From Clytia hemisphaerica (lineage: Eukaryota; Cnidaria; Hydrozoa; Leptothecata; Clytiidae), in assembly GCA_902728285.1 (NCBI GenBank), contig CACVBU010000904.1, forward strand, positions 1-64,000: DNA of 64,000 nucleotides, given 5' to 3'. The translations under genes and the position numbers were made by a program. Each line of letters starts with the position of its first letter. Position 1 is the stretch's first letter. This document shows, piece after piece, positions 23,648 to 34,659 of this stretch. The notes beneath the pieces are model-generated. The model saw nothing but the letters and a program-made list of their open reading frames with translations, searched no databases and was not told where the DNA came from.

Positions 23648-26314
23648 GCAATTAGATAGATAGATAGATAAACCTTCCCTTAGCACAGGGAATAGGCTCT
23701 ATCCTAAGATAGAGATCACAGCGCTAGGTAGATAAAATAAAAAGCGAAAAAAGGAAAAATTATGCAAATAAGTAACTAGATAAAACTATCAAAAAATATG
23801 CTACTTGGAATTAATAATTTTACGCCAATCCAGACGATTCAAAGCTTTTTGATACCAGTCATTTTTTGACAAACCAACCTTTTTCAAGCACTTATAAATT
23901 CCTCTTCCATATGTGAAGTTTGGTGCTCCACGAGGGCGTTTCGATGGCACCCACGAAGTTAGCATTTTTCTGGGTAGTCGCTGTTGATCCATACGAGCGA
24001 CATGACCCAGCCAACGAAGTTGACGGCGATTCACGTACGAATCAACGGATTTCAGAGATAAACGATTTAACAGATCAGACGTTCTGATTCTATACACACG
24101 GGTGTGGAGCCGGTTCACACGACACATTGCACGTACACATCTAGCATGGAATAAACGTAATTTTCGGAAAAGATTTTCGGTTAAACACCAGTGTTCAGCA
24201 CCGTGTAAGAGAATAGCCAAGATAATGCATTCGTATACAAATTTCTTAGCTTTGTATGAAATACTGGTTGACGAAAATAAACAATTTCTCAATTTACCAA
24301 ATGCCCGACTTGCCGAATTGATTCGGGCAACAACATCAACATTATCATTACAATCTCTCGTCAGAAAAGAGCCCAGATAACAAAAGCGATCCACTATTGG
24401 TAAATGTGCGCCACCTGGTAGAACAATATTTGACAGATTGCAGCCATCGTATGTAGAAGGATTTGCATAGATGCGTTTTGGTGCTGCAACGAAAAGGATT
24501 TCTGATTTGGAGGGTTTTTCGTCGGTGCCAGCATGTATTTCGAGACCGTATCTATTAAAATGATTGAAGAGGAGGGGTACGTACGTTTCAGTCGATTCAC
24601 GCGATGTGAATAAAACAGCTGTGTCATCAGCATATTCCGAATCTGGTAAAGAGAATTCCTCGATATTTCTCTTTGTGTTGTATCTGCGACCAGTTAATAC
24701 ATCATCGAACTTCGTATGGAAAATACAGACAGGTCTATCATACGCATTACGCCATGATATCATTACGGCTGCAAGATAAAATATGAACAACAGAGGACCC
24801 AAAATATCCCCCTGTTTGACTCCAATAATACTTTCAATTGACTTTGTGACATCATTAATAACAAATTTCACCTCGACACGAGCATGTAGCGATTTTAAAA
24901 GGCGAATCAATTTAGCAGGTATGCCAAAAATTTCTAAGACCTGCCACAACAGTTCACGAGGGACACGATCGAATGCCTTAACTAGATCCAAAAATAGGAC
25001 CCAAGATTCAAGGCCGTGCTCTTTTCTTTTCTTTATAGCCATTTTGACGGTAAAAACTCCATCCGCACATCCTCTCCCTGATCGAAAACCACATTGCGCT
25101 TCGTTGTCTAGGGATTCGGCAACAGGGCGGAGCCTGTCATGCAATATTATAGCTACAATTTTATAACACGTTTCAAGTAGCATAATGCCACGATAGTTCC
25201 CGGGCATACTAAGGTCTCCTTTCTTTGGAAGAACCTTTAGCAATCCTTTCTCCCATTCTAGGGGTGGTTTTTCATTCTCCCAAAAGTCTAAAATCACGGA
25301 TTTGAAAATTTCGTAAGTAGATTCATTTTGAATGATCGATTTCCACACTTGTGGCGGAATTCCGGAATCACCTGGAGCTTTCTCCTTTAGCTTACAAGTA
25401 GCCTTTACTATCTCCTCATCAGTGGGGAAGTTATCAAGACCGGTAACGACTTCTTTGGGTTGAAGTAAGGAGAGAACTGAGTCATCATAGATAGGTTGAC
25501 GACCATACAAAGCTTTGAAGTGATCTTGAAAAACGAGCGCGTTTTCTTCCGGAGTTTTACAAATGGAACCATCCGGTTTTTTCATTGATGGTACAGCACT
25601 AGCTTTTGTTTTACACAGACCAGCACTGAGTTGTTTGATATTTTCCCAAAACACTTTAGTCCCTGTGTTTGAGGCGTTATTCAGTTCACTACATTTCGAA
25701 AAAATCCATTCATTTTTAGCTTTCCCTACTGTACGCTTTAGGGCTTTCCTAGCCTGTTTCAGCTTCTCAGCGGTAGAACGAAGCGGTCTTGACAAATGTT
25801 TCAACATTGCAATGTTTCTTCTTTCAATTAATGGAATTAAACTATCCTCTGCTGCAGTGAACCAACCTGGTGAAGGTTTTTTCTTTTGTGGAAGCGTACT
25901 AGATGTCGCTTTGACAGAGTCAGATAAACGTGTATATGGACTGTTTGAAGGGGGTTGAATATTGTAATTCTCCATAACGGAAGCACAGAAATTTTGACTG
26001 GTTACATCACTTTTCAGTCCACTATAATCAAGACGTATCAGGCGATCTCGTAGAGAAGTTTTCTTTTTGAGGCGTGAAATCATTCGAAGTTTACATACTA
26101 TAGCTGAATGGTCTGAGTCGATCACGTTTTGAGAGACTCCAGCGTCCATCACATATTTGAAATGTTCCTTTTTTACGATAAAATGATCGATTTGGTGTTT
26201 TAATTTAGATCTAGGGTGGATCCATGTTGCGTAATTATTTGCACAATGTTCCTTTTTAACGCTTTTCGTGTGTGTGTCAATGTGGCCGTTCGCGACACGT
26301 CCACATCCGGAGCT
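23648..26314 (-). mobile_element. 5'-truncated LINE (non-LTR retrotransposon)
   Basis: A minus-strand LINE consisting of the end of an AP-type endonuclease, a full reverse transcriptase and a C-terminal region, with its 3' end at an (AGAT)n tract on the plus strand (23653-23671). It is truncated 5' near 26314, where the endonuclease frame meets a stop. The LGHVARM C-terminal motif recalls RTE-like or related clades; clade assignment is tentative. Confidence 0.85.
23801..26314 (-). CDS. LINE endonuclease (partial) and reverse transcriptase
   Basis: One open frame of more than 800 codons, unusual for an old copy. At the N-terminus the endonuclease end is visible: NNYATWIHPRSKLKHQIDHF and then VIDSDHSAIVC, the terminal SDH motif of the family. 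The reverse transcriptase follows: LKEKAPGDSGIPPQVWK, NYRGIMLL, QCGFRSGRGCADGVF, LFLDLVKAFDRVPRELLW, GVKQGDILGPLLF, and the catalytic EYADDTAVLF. The C-terminal part has FCYLGSFLTRDC, HARCVRAMCR and RRQLRWLGHVARMDQQRLP. No frameshift or stop was seen between 26314 and 23804, suggesting a recent insertion. The N-terminal half of the endonuclease is missing, so the copy cannot be autonomous. Confidence 0.88.
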   Translation of the reverse strand, partial: SSGCGRVANGHIDTHTKSVKKEHCANNYATWIHPRSKLKHQIDHFIVKKEHFKYVMDAGVSQNVIDSDHSAIVCKLRMISRLKKKTSLRDRLIRLDYSGLKSDVTSQNFCASVMENYNIQPPSNSPYTRLSDSVKATSSTLPQKKKPSPGWFTAAEDSLIPLIERRNIAMLKHLSRPLRSTAEKLKQARKALKRTVGKAKNEWIFSKCSELNNASNTGTKVFWENIKQLSAGLCKTKASAVPSMKKPDGSICKTPEENALVFQDHFKALYGRQPIYDDSVLSLLQPKEVVTGLDNFPTDEEIVKATCKLKEKAPGDSGIPPQVWKSIIQNESTYEIFKSVILDFWENEKPPLEWEKGLLKVLPKKGDLSMPGNYRGIMLLETCYKIVAIILHDRLRPVAESLDNEAQCGFRSGRGCADGVFTVKMAIKKRKEHGLESWVLFLDLVKAFDRVPRELLWQVLEIFGIPAKLIRLLKSLHARVEVKFVINDVTKSIESIIGVKQGDILGPLLFIFYLAAVMISWRNAYDRPVCIFHTKFDDVLTGRRYNTKRNIEEFSLPDSEYADDTAVLFTSRESTETYVPLLFNHFNRYGLEIHAGTDEKPSKSEILFVAAPKRIYANPSTYDGCNLSNIVLPGGAHLPIVDRFCYLGSFLTRDCNDNVDVVARINSASRAFGKLRNCLFSSTSISYKAKKFVYECIILAILLHGAEHWCLTENLFRKLRLFHARCVRAMCRVNRLHTRVYRIRTSDLLNRLSLKSVDSYVNRRQLRWLGHVARMDQQRLPRKMLTSWVPSKRPRGAPNFTYGRGIYKCLKKVGLSKNDWYQKALNRLDWRKIINSK

Positions 26315-26396
26315 TCAAGATCCACCATCATCAGTTGTGGAAAGGATCGGTCCAATGCTGACAATTGATCTCCGATGGCAAACCACTCCAACACGA

Positions 26397-26451
26397 AAAG
26401 CAATTTAGGGACAGAATTTACTCCAAAATTCAAAGCAATTTAGGGACAGAA
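26397..26451. repeat. 20-bp direct repeat AAAGCAATTTAGGGACAGAA
   Basis: The unit occurs at 26397-26416 and again at 26432-26451, just beyond the truncated 5' end of the LINE. It could be a local duplication; I do not see a matching copy at the LINE 3' end. Confidence 0.7.
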
Positions 26452-27005
26452 AAGCCTGGAATGGAGGCAGTAACACTTCAAATCAATGGGAGTCCCCCCC
26501 AGAAACAAGTCCTGGTCTTCTTGCAGAGCCCAAGCCAAATGAGTCAGAAAGAAAAAAATACGTTAAGTGTGAAAGCCAGCTCACAAGAATAAGATGGGTG
26601 AGCCTTACGGAGTGACTTTCACACAGAGAGATTTCTTATCAAAGAGATTAACCTATTTCCCTTTGATGTCTTGATTGCAGAGGTGAATGGATGATCTCCA
26701 ACGATTCTTTGCCAAAAGCAAGGGCTGTTTGAAATACGGTAACCTCATTTATGGGGTTTGCTGCAGATTTCAATATAATATAAACTTCTCTCAGGGATTA
26801 CTTGTCAATGCGTTGTGTTAACTTGTCAGCATTGTAATTGTATTGTTGTAGAGGGAAATATAAAAGAGGCAAGACTACTGTAACCTAGTTTCTAATCCTG
26901 ATATAGGAGTTTAAGTTTCAACTGATCGCAGATATCTTCCAGTTCTCCTAAACAACTATTCAAAAGACTGCATCGTCCCGTTATTCTCCAAAATGACTAT
27001 TAATG

Positions 27006-27622
27006 TACCGTCAACTGCTCTAACTTGGACTATCTGACAAAACATGGGACGGCAATTCAGCCACCATTTCACCAAACCTCCAAAGTCATTTTATTTGAGT
27101 TAATGAACAGCTTATTAAAAAAAACATGATTCCTCTTTGCGACGAGTAGGCTTTCAAATCAAAGTATGAAAAAAATCTGCAGTGGAACACACGCGTATGT
27201 CTGGAACAGAGAAGAACAAATTAGTGGCAACGGTGATAGGTGGTTAGGCGACGGGCTTTCTCTTGTTCTCCAATCAGCGTCCAGTCATTTTGAATGAAAA
27301 CAAAAAAGTTAATAAGGGCGCACTATCAGTGAAAGTTATCACGACATGTAATGACAGAAAGCCAGTTTGCAGAGTGTGGCACGTTTGCTCGAGATCTTGA
27401 GTGCACAACTCGGAAAAAGTTGAGTGCAGGTGCAAGATTTGAGATTTCCAGGTGCAAGTTCGGACGGCTTTTTAACCTAAAATTTATCAGGTGCGTTTTT
27501 ACAGAACGGAACTTGGTATTTTCGAATTTTTGTCAAAGAGATTTAACCGTACGTGAAAATAGGCCGGATATCAACAGTCCCATGTTTTGACCAATCATCC
27601 CAAGTTAGAGCAGTTGACAGTA
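27006..27622. mobile_element. TACCGTCAACTGCTCTAAC MITE, copy A
   Basis: Begins TACCGTCAACTGCTCTAAC and ends GTTAGAGCAGTTGACAGTA. ACATGGGACGG near the left faces a CCCATG-containing inverted counterpart on the right. Two related copies lie at 55367-55758 and 56669-56889. Confidence 0.75.
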
Positions 27623-28510
27623 AAATGCAGACATTTTCAAACTATAAACACAAGCCCCACTGGAAACAGCTGGAAATTCGGGGGTAAGCACTTGGTTGTG
27701 GCTTCTTCATAAAGATGAAAGACATATCTGGACTTATTTTGTACTTTCCAGTCTCTCGTTTGTAGTTTTTCCGACTTCCTGGTTCTATGAGTTTTTTTAT
27801 TTTATGTTTTCTAATTGACTGATTGACATACCGAAAGATCGCCACCGGTGGGATTCCATAGTGTCCTCCCCCCTTTAAAAAAAAATGGCCCCAAAAAGTC
27901 TAGGGGGGGAGAAAAATCTGGGGACATTTTTTTTTTCTACTGTGGAAATCTTTCTGGTGTGGCCTATCGCTTTGTAAATAAATTGATTAGAAGTTATCTT
28001 TCACTAGCAGTTCATTTTTAACTTTTCATTTCACTCTGTGGAAACTTTTTTTTGAATTTTTCATTGTATATATAACAGAGATAACGTGAATAGAAGCATC
28101 AAGAGCAAATTGAAAAAAATAATTTCTAGGGGGGGGGGATTTTTTTTCAAATCTCAGGGGGGGGGGGGATTTAAAAGGGGGGGAGAGGGATTTTTTCCAT
28201 TTTCTAGGGGGGGGGAACCAACCTACTAGGACACTATGGATTCGAACCCACCAAATGCAAAGTTCCATCGTTTGGAAACTCAATGCCTTATCCACTGCAC
28301 CGCCACGGATTCATGCCGGGACAGTGTTTCTGACGGCTATTAATATTGTATTGTACAAACTACAGACCAGAGTATATGTAGAGAAAATCACAAAAGAGTG
28401 CTTTTTTTAGCTCCAACCCTAACCCTAACTGATAATAACCCAATTCCTAGCCAATCTGGTACGTAACCACACCTAAACCACACCCATACCTACTAGGTCG
28501 CCTGCAGGTC
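27623..28510 (-). mobile_element. tRNA-derived SINE-like retroposon, split by another element
   Basis: On the minus strand a tRNA-like head reads GTGGCGGTGCAGTGGATAAGGC (A-box-like) and GGTGGGTTCGAATC (B box). It is preceded by a body containing TCAGTTAGGGTTAGGGTTGG at about 28411-28438. The same body and tRNA-like unit in the same order occur on the plus strand at 58788-59080, which marks a dispersed family. In this copy the T-arm is interrupted at 27857-28238 by an inverted-repeat element. Joining the flanks restores the T-arm pairing GGTGG/CCACC. The outer limits are estimates. Confidence 0.6.
27857..28238. mobile_element. CATAGTGT-ended element with 5-bp target duplication (GATTC)
   Basis: Ends are CATAGTGTCCTCCCCCC and AGGACACTATG. 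GATTC flanks both sides (27852-27856 and 28239-28243). The interior has G runs at 28132-28215. It inserted into the B-box region of the SINE. The same terminal sequence and a 5-bp duplication recur at 60647-61492. Confidence 0.75.
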
Positions 28511-28545
28511 CTGACACTATTCCCACATGCCGGATCCGAAAAATA

Positions 28546-29039
28546 TACTGTGAGATTGGGTAACTTGCATCAGTGGAAGCAAACATGCATAGCCCTCAAA
28601 TGAAAGACTGGCTGGTCATTAAAATACAAAGTTAAATCAAAACAAAAATGGTAGAGTAGAGCTGGGAGCGGAGCTGCATACATGTTTTTTTTTTATAAGT
28701 ATACAAAAATCCGAAAACAGGCTCAGAGATGCTTAGATCGAAAGCTTAATAAGGCTGAAAAATGCTTGAGGGGCAGTGAGGGGTTGCTTAAATCTAAGGC
28801 ATAAATTTTAAGGGAAATACTGAAAATCTGTGAAATTCCAGCCAAAAAAAGCCAAAATCAGGAAAAAAATATTTTTTGTAGGCTCAAGCAATGCTTGCCA
28901 TACTGCCATATGCTTAATTTTTCCCCATATCTGAGCCTAGATATGCTTATAAGTGCAATGCTTATAAAAAAACATGTAGTTGTATTTTAATGACCAAACA
29001 GCCACTGGCACTGATGCAAGTGACCCTATCTCACGGTAT
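28546..29039. mobile_element. TTGCATCAGTGGAGG-family palindromic element with nested MITE
   Basis: The left end has TACTGTGAGATTGGGTAACTT and GCATCAGTGG, and the right end has CACTGATGCAAGTGACC and CTATCTCACGGTA, in inverted orientation. The ACATGT-ended MITE (28680-28977) is nested inside. Other copies are at 34660-35070 and 57698-58365. Confidence 0.7.
28680..28977. mobile_element. ACATGTTTTT-ended MITE nested in 28546-29039
   Basis: The same element as in the HMCES intron (8494-8763), in the opposite orientation. Shared internal sequences include GGCTCAGAGATGCTTAG, GAAAGCTTAATAAG and ATGGGGAAAA (seen inverted here). Confidence 0.75.
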
Positions 29040-29338
29040 GTCTTTCGCTTTTATGAAGAAGCCTTCACCTAAGCACTTGTCCTTGAAATTGAATTTTTCT
29101 TAAATCCAGAAAACAAAATATAAATTGAAGCATTACGTTTGAAGGAATAACACACAAGACAAGTAAAGAAATGATAAAGAATATACCCACGTATAATATC
29201 TATACTATTTGGCTGGAAATACTTCCTGGCAGCCCAGAAACCTTAAATAATACCACCTACCCTTTGGAAATCCTAGTAAATATTCAAAGCTTCCTTGGAT
29301 AATAGAACCATGGCTCAGGTCAGACTCAGGTTAGGACC

Positions 29339-30240
29339 TTGTATGACATATGGAGAGATCTTCACCCCCAGTGTTCCTTGGGGAGGATTTCTTCTGACAA
29401 GAAAGAACCTGATCACCCAAAACAAAACAAATTACTGAGATGTACCAATCTCTTGAAAATTAGTACTTTCAATTTTCAAACCTTGAATGGACCTACACAA
29501 ATAAACGAGCTCGTGCGTTCAATGTCTGAAAATTCCATAGACATGATTGCAATCCAAGAACATCGCATTTTTCACCCTGCTGATAACCTTACGTATTCTT
29601 CAAACTCTACTCTTCAACTTATTACATCTTCAGCAACCAAAAACTCTGTTAATGCTACGGTGGGAGGAGTAGGTCTTCTCCAAAATGGTTTTCGTAGTGG
29701 GCGCTCCACACTAACACAAATCCTATCCCTTCGTCGCATACTTGAAGAAGCCAGGAATTTCAATCTCGACGCTATACTTGTATTTGTTGACTTTAAAAAA
29801 GCTTTCGATTCAGTTGATCGAGATAAAATGTTTGATATACTCTCACTATATGGCATTCCCTTGAAAATCATTAATGCCATCAAGCTTCTTTATACAGACA
29901 CCAAATCTTCTATCCAGACTACAGACGGAGAGACTGATACTTTTCCCATCTTAGCAGGTATCTTGCAAGGTGATACCCTCGCCCCGTTTCTTTTTATTTT
30001 AGTTGTAGATTACATCATGCGTGTTTCTGTTGATAAAATCTCACATTGTGGTTTTCTCCTTGAACAGAAACTTGGGCCTCGTAGTCCAGCGACTTATCTC
30101 ACTGATACAGACTTTGCTGATGATATAGCTCTAACCAGTTCTAAGCTTTCAAGCTTTCAGACGCTCAAAAATTACTAAATGCACTAGAATCGGCTGCAAA
30201 TTCCATAGGCTTACATCTTAACGAATCAAAAACGGGGAAA
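29339..30240 (+). pseudogene. Internally deleted LINE: endonuclease start fused to reverse transcriptase
   Basis: The frame opens with an AP-endonuclease N-terminus (ISTFNFQTLNG, IDMIAIQEHRIF, VGGVGLL) and then jumps directly into reverse transcriptase (QNGFRSGRSTLTQILSLRR, FVDFKKAFDSVDRDKMF, LAGILQGDTLAPFLF, DFADDIALTSS). Most of the endonuclease and the RT N-terminus are missing, yet the reading frame continues through the junction near 29690. At about 30165 a frameshift occurs; the alternative frame continues with LLNALESAANSIGLHLNESK to about 30232, after which similarity ends. The element differs in sequence from the LINE at 23648-26314. Confidence 0.8.
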
Positions 30241-30697
30241 AGGAAAGTGATTGACAATTGATATTCTTTGAAGGAAAAACGTCAGAAACAAACCCAGAGA
30301 CCAAAAGATGTATTTTGTTGTCGAGAATCGATCCTGTGAAGATAAAACAATTTCTGCTATGCGTTTTTTTCGGAACGCTGAAAAACTCTAATTTCGATCT
30401 TCCATAAGGTAAAAAGGTTGCGAGATTTGGGTTAGCGAGGCAAAAATGGCTAAAAAACTGGTAAAATCGTAATCCTTAAAAATCGAAGTTCCAGCCTCAC
30501 TGACAGACATAACGGAAGGGTATTGGATATCATCTTTGTTATATTTTATGCGTTTGAATTAAGATGGCAGGTGTAGGGAAGGATGGAATACAAAATGTTA
30601 CAGGTTTGAAAATCGATATTCTGTTGAAATTTCTTAGCGTCATAGGCTCTGACCCCCCCCCCACCCCCACGTTAGTTGCAGGAAACATCAATATGTA
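30241..30697. other. Unassigned sequence after the deleted LINE
   Basis: Contains a C-rich run at 30652-30668 and no recognisable exon. It may be part of another degenerate element. Confidence 0.35.
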
Positions 30698-31860
30698 TGG
30701 CGCGCCAAAGCGGAAATAAATACTATCTTTTTAAAACAATACTATCATTCCGGGTTTGCTTGTTTTTTATTTGACGCTCATGAAAATTTTCAATTTTAGG
30801 TCCAACTTTGACAAGCAATTGTTCTTTGTGTAGTTGAGCTATAAAATTAATTATTTTTGAGTAATTTAGAGCTTTCTTTTAGCTTTCCAACCATATCTAA
30901 TATGCAGGTGTGATATTCTACAGCTTTGTCTAAAAATTCGTTCCAAGTAAGGCCATTTTTAGAAAAATTAGATCTGCGGGACACAAAAAATTTCACAACT
31001 CATCTTTGATTTCAAAGCGCTGCGGAGGAAAAAATGTTCAGACAGTGAAACTTTCCATATTTATCAGAAAATACCTGAGAAATCCAATGGTGCTACTCTC
31101 TGAAATTAATTCTTTCATTATAGTTATTATTTTTTACTTTTCATACTTTGGCAAGCATTTTCAGCGTGAAAATGAGGACTAGAATTATAGAGAGTGGTAC
31201 CACTGAAAAATTTGACCCTTTTTTACCCTAAAACAGTTATTTATATGCAACGGGGAATTTTTCCTCCACAGCGCTTTGATTACAAAGATAGGTAGGTCTA
31301 GCAATTTTAACTTCCGCTTTATAACGTTTTTATTGTTTTTAGCAATGCAATGTCTTCTTTTTCAAAAAATGTCTTTTTATTTCTTCCTTGAAGTGTTAGC
31401 AAGCCATTACAAAAAGAATTTGATAAAAGTCTGCAGTCAAAATGAAGATATCTGGAATATCTTGACTGGATCTGACTGGATACAAAAGCTTGAATTTTCA
31501 ATTTTTGCAGCATATTTCGGTGCCATTTTATATGCCATTTCTGGGCTAAATTGTCAACCTCAAATGTCTAAAAAGGTGCTATTTTAGCGGAACCAAAATC
31601 TCAATATCTCCGGAACCGCTTATCATTAGGAGGTGTATGACCCCTCATTTTTTTTCTTTTTTGAAGCTCTACAAGATGAACTAGGTTTGATTGCCACCAG
31701 AATAGTTTCAATTTGACCCTGGAATGGCTTTCGTTTAAAACATACTATCTTTTTTAAAAAATACTATTTTCGATTAAAACTTAATCATACAAAAAATACT
31801 ATTTTTTGATTAATAGTATTGTTTTAAAGAGATAGTATTTATTTCCGCTTTGGCGCGCCA
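30698..31860. mobile_element. TGGCGCGCCAAAGCGG-ended element with nested inverted repeats
   Basis: Terminal inverted repeat TGGCGCGCCAAAGCGG followed by AAATAAATACTATC, with the reverse complement at 31815-31860. TA dinucleotides flank both ends. Inside, CTTTGATTTCAAAGCGCTG with CGGAGGAAAAAA (31007-31035) faces an inverted counterpart at 31256-31290. The open frame at 31276-31587 lacks recognisable motifs. The TA duplication is compatible with a Tc1/mariner-type derivative. Confidence 0.75.
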
Positions 31861-33900
31861 TAAAATATGTGGGTGACCCCTTGGAAAAAAGTTCAAATTA
31901 AAGTTATTCAATTCAATCTAAAATGGACCAAAGACCAGAGCATTTTTTGTTACCTTTAGTCTCCAAGCTTTATAATCAAAATGTAGTCTAAATGAACTAA
32001 AGACAATCAGAAATCGCAGTAAAACAGACATCTTGAAATGGCGGCGCCATTGGCCACAACCCCCACTGATGACTGACGACACAAGACTCGAAGAAAGAAG
32101 AGTGCAGTCAAAACAAGAAAAAGTAACGTATGTGACGTCATAGGCTCCACGAAAAGCTAGACTGGTTGACATTTTTGCTTTTGCAGACAATCGCAGAGGC
32201 TAAAACACAGATATTTTATATCAAACGCTAGATATAGCTATTTTATTTTGCTTCGTATTTGCAAAAAAAGCTCTATCTAGTGTTTTATTACGCACGGAGC
32301 GAGCGTTAGCGAGCGGAGTGCGACTCTTTTGGCAAACGCATGCGCGTAAGCAAAATTTACAAAATTTCAATGATATGCGGGCCCTAAAAATTGAAATTCA
32401 CCTTTTTTTCGTCCAGCCGCTATTCCGCCGTGTTTAGCCTCTGGAAAATTTCGTGAAAATTAGCGTATTTTAAGAAGAAGTCGTTGCAGTGTCAATCTTT
32501 CGCAAATTTAAAAACCCACTTTCCCGTGGAAAAAGTTGACGTTTTTTGTTTTTTTGGGACCCTTAGGGCATAAGGTACCTGTTGACCGCAAATAGTTCAA
32601 AATTCGCGAATTGTCCGTTGACAACATTAGGGGTAAAGGGGACCCACTGAAGTCACGGGTTTGGGAAAAACTTTAAAATGCGGAATGGGGAATGAGATGG
32701 GAGGGTTTATAAGGCTTGAGTAGGACTTTCAAATTTGGCTCAATCCTTAGCCATTTTCAGTTGATGACGTCATCAAAACAAAAAATATGATAACTCGAGA
32801 TTGGAATGAAAGGAGTTTGGAAATGGCTAACCCCTCTTTGGATCGGGAAATTTATCGAGAATGCAACGAGAGAGGGGTGTTATGAGGCCTTAGGACGACT
32901 TTAAAATAAAATTGGTTAACATTTGGGTAATCAGCGTGAGAAAATCAAAACAAAACAGCCGAAGGGAACTGAACTCTCGGAATAAATAATGGAAAAACAT
33001 AAAAAAATTATTTTTTGATGAGCTCTTACTCCATTCTTTCCAAAAAGTCAGTGAAATTAAAACTGATGAAATATATAGAAATTATTACAAAACTACTTGA
33101 CACACACGTGACACGACCCAAAGCAAATAAATTCAGCTTTGTGCACTTTCGTTCGTTTCATCGGGAAAGCCAAACAGTTCTTTTCATCAATGTATGCATA
33201 AAAACTTGAAATTCTTTAATACTTGTCAAGAATATATTTTCCATAACAAAACCAGGGAAATCCAATTTCTATGATTAAACCAGGTGTAACGAGGGATTTT
33301 TGTAAAAAATCTCTCGTGTCTCTCCCAATCTTCCACAAAGCTGTGTCTTTGTTTTGACTTTTCAGCATCAATTCTTCAACAATCAACATTTCTTACTTCG
33401 AAAATTCGACACGTTTACAGCTTGAAGATAATTGAAAGTCGAGAAGTTCGCCCATTTAGTTTTTGTTGTAAAAATGTTGTTTCAGACCATTCATAGCTTA
33501 AACCAGCATGCATTTTCTCATCTATGCATCGAAACAAAAACATCGAAAATTGTTATCAATCTGATAGAGAAACGCAATAATGAAGAATTTCTTTCTCAAT
33601 CGAAAAAATACAATACATCTTCTTGTTCTGTGTATAGTAATGTATAACCATTTCACATCTCTGAAAAAGCTGCTGCATTTATTTTGAAGCTTCGGGATCG
33701 AAAATGTTTTCTTTATTTTGATGTTGATATTTTCGGCGGGAACTTGTCGAATTCTTTTGTTCGAATCTAACAAGATTTTCGAACAAAAACATTCGAAATT
33801 ATAGAGACGCGGGATTCCCGAGCTATTTTTTTCCGAGTTACGAAAAAACTGAGTTATCCCAAGTGATGACGTCATTTTTGGAATAAAGTGACGTCATTTT
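31861..33900. other. Unassigned 2 kb stretch without recognised gene
   Basis: Includes a GGAGCGAGCGTTAGCGAGCGGAG motif at about 32295-32320 and dispersed TGACGTCATC sequence at 32764 and elsewhere. No splice-consistent exon was identified on either strand. Probably old repeat sequence. Confidence 0.4.
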
Positions 33901-33908
33901 ACATTTCA

Positions 33909-34093
33909 TAACTCGGTTTATTTTGCTTCCTTTAACTTTCCAAGTTATTTTTCATTTTGTAACTCGTGATTTTTGCTTCCTTTAGCTTTCGAGTTATTTT
34001 TTATTTTCTAACTCGGGAAATTGTGCTTCCTTTAACTATCCGAGTTATTTTTCCTTTTTTAACTCGAGAATTTTTGCTTCCTTTAACTTTCTG
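33909..34093. repeat. About 50-bp tandem repeat (AACTCG...TTTTGCTTCCTTTA)
   Basis: Nearly four units, each with AACTCG, then TTTTGCTTCCTTTA, then a TTTCCGAGTTATTTTT-like segment. The AACTCG and CGAGTT pieces make every unit a small potential hairpin. Confidence 0.75.
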
Positions 34094-34659
34094 TAAGTAG
34101 ATTTATGTTACACTGATTGGCCTCATAAAAAGGCTCGCCTCAAAAAATATTTCTCGCATTCAAAGTTTTAGGGCCAAGCAAAATGACGTCATCGTCACAA
34201 GATTCGCAGTATTTTGAGTTTTGATCCGTTTTAAGTTGTAATTTTTAGATTTATGGAATTTAAGATTTTCGTTCGGAATTTTTTTGTGATTTGTGATTTT
34301 CGGGAAAAAAGTACGATATTCTTTTGAGCAGTGGATTGATAGCCTCCACCTCTTTTTATATAACTAGTGGGCTCTATAGAATCCCTTTCGCTTTGCGAAC
34401 ACGAGACTCGTTCTCCGTGCGTAACCCCTTTTACGATTGATATTACATGTCTGTGAGCTAGACGAGACTGAAAAATCCAACATGGCAGAAATTTTGTCAA
34501 CAAATTTTGGAAAAGTATATTTATATATTGCTTCAAAATTCAAATGTTTGAGAAGTCCTTCAGATATATTTACAGAAAATTGAATTTTCATTATTATAAA
34601 ATTCCGTAGGGTAAGAAAATATGTTTACTTTTAATAAAAAAAGACAGCAAGAAGGAGTC

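Noticed and set aside
25563..25958. Plus-strand frame over the LINE
   Set aside because: Antisense of the reverse-transcriptase ORF.
28238..28310. Functional tRNA gene on the minus strand
   Set aside because: A and B boxes are present, but the acceptor stem does not pair and the T-arm is split by an inserted element.
31276..31587. Open frame as a protein gene
   Set aside because: It lies inside an inverted-repeat element, has no motifs and no splice context.
33909..34093. CRISPR-like array
   Set aside because: Units are contiguous and degenerate with no unique spacers, and the genome is eukaryotic.
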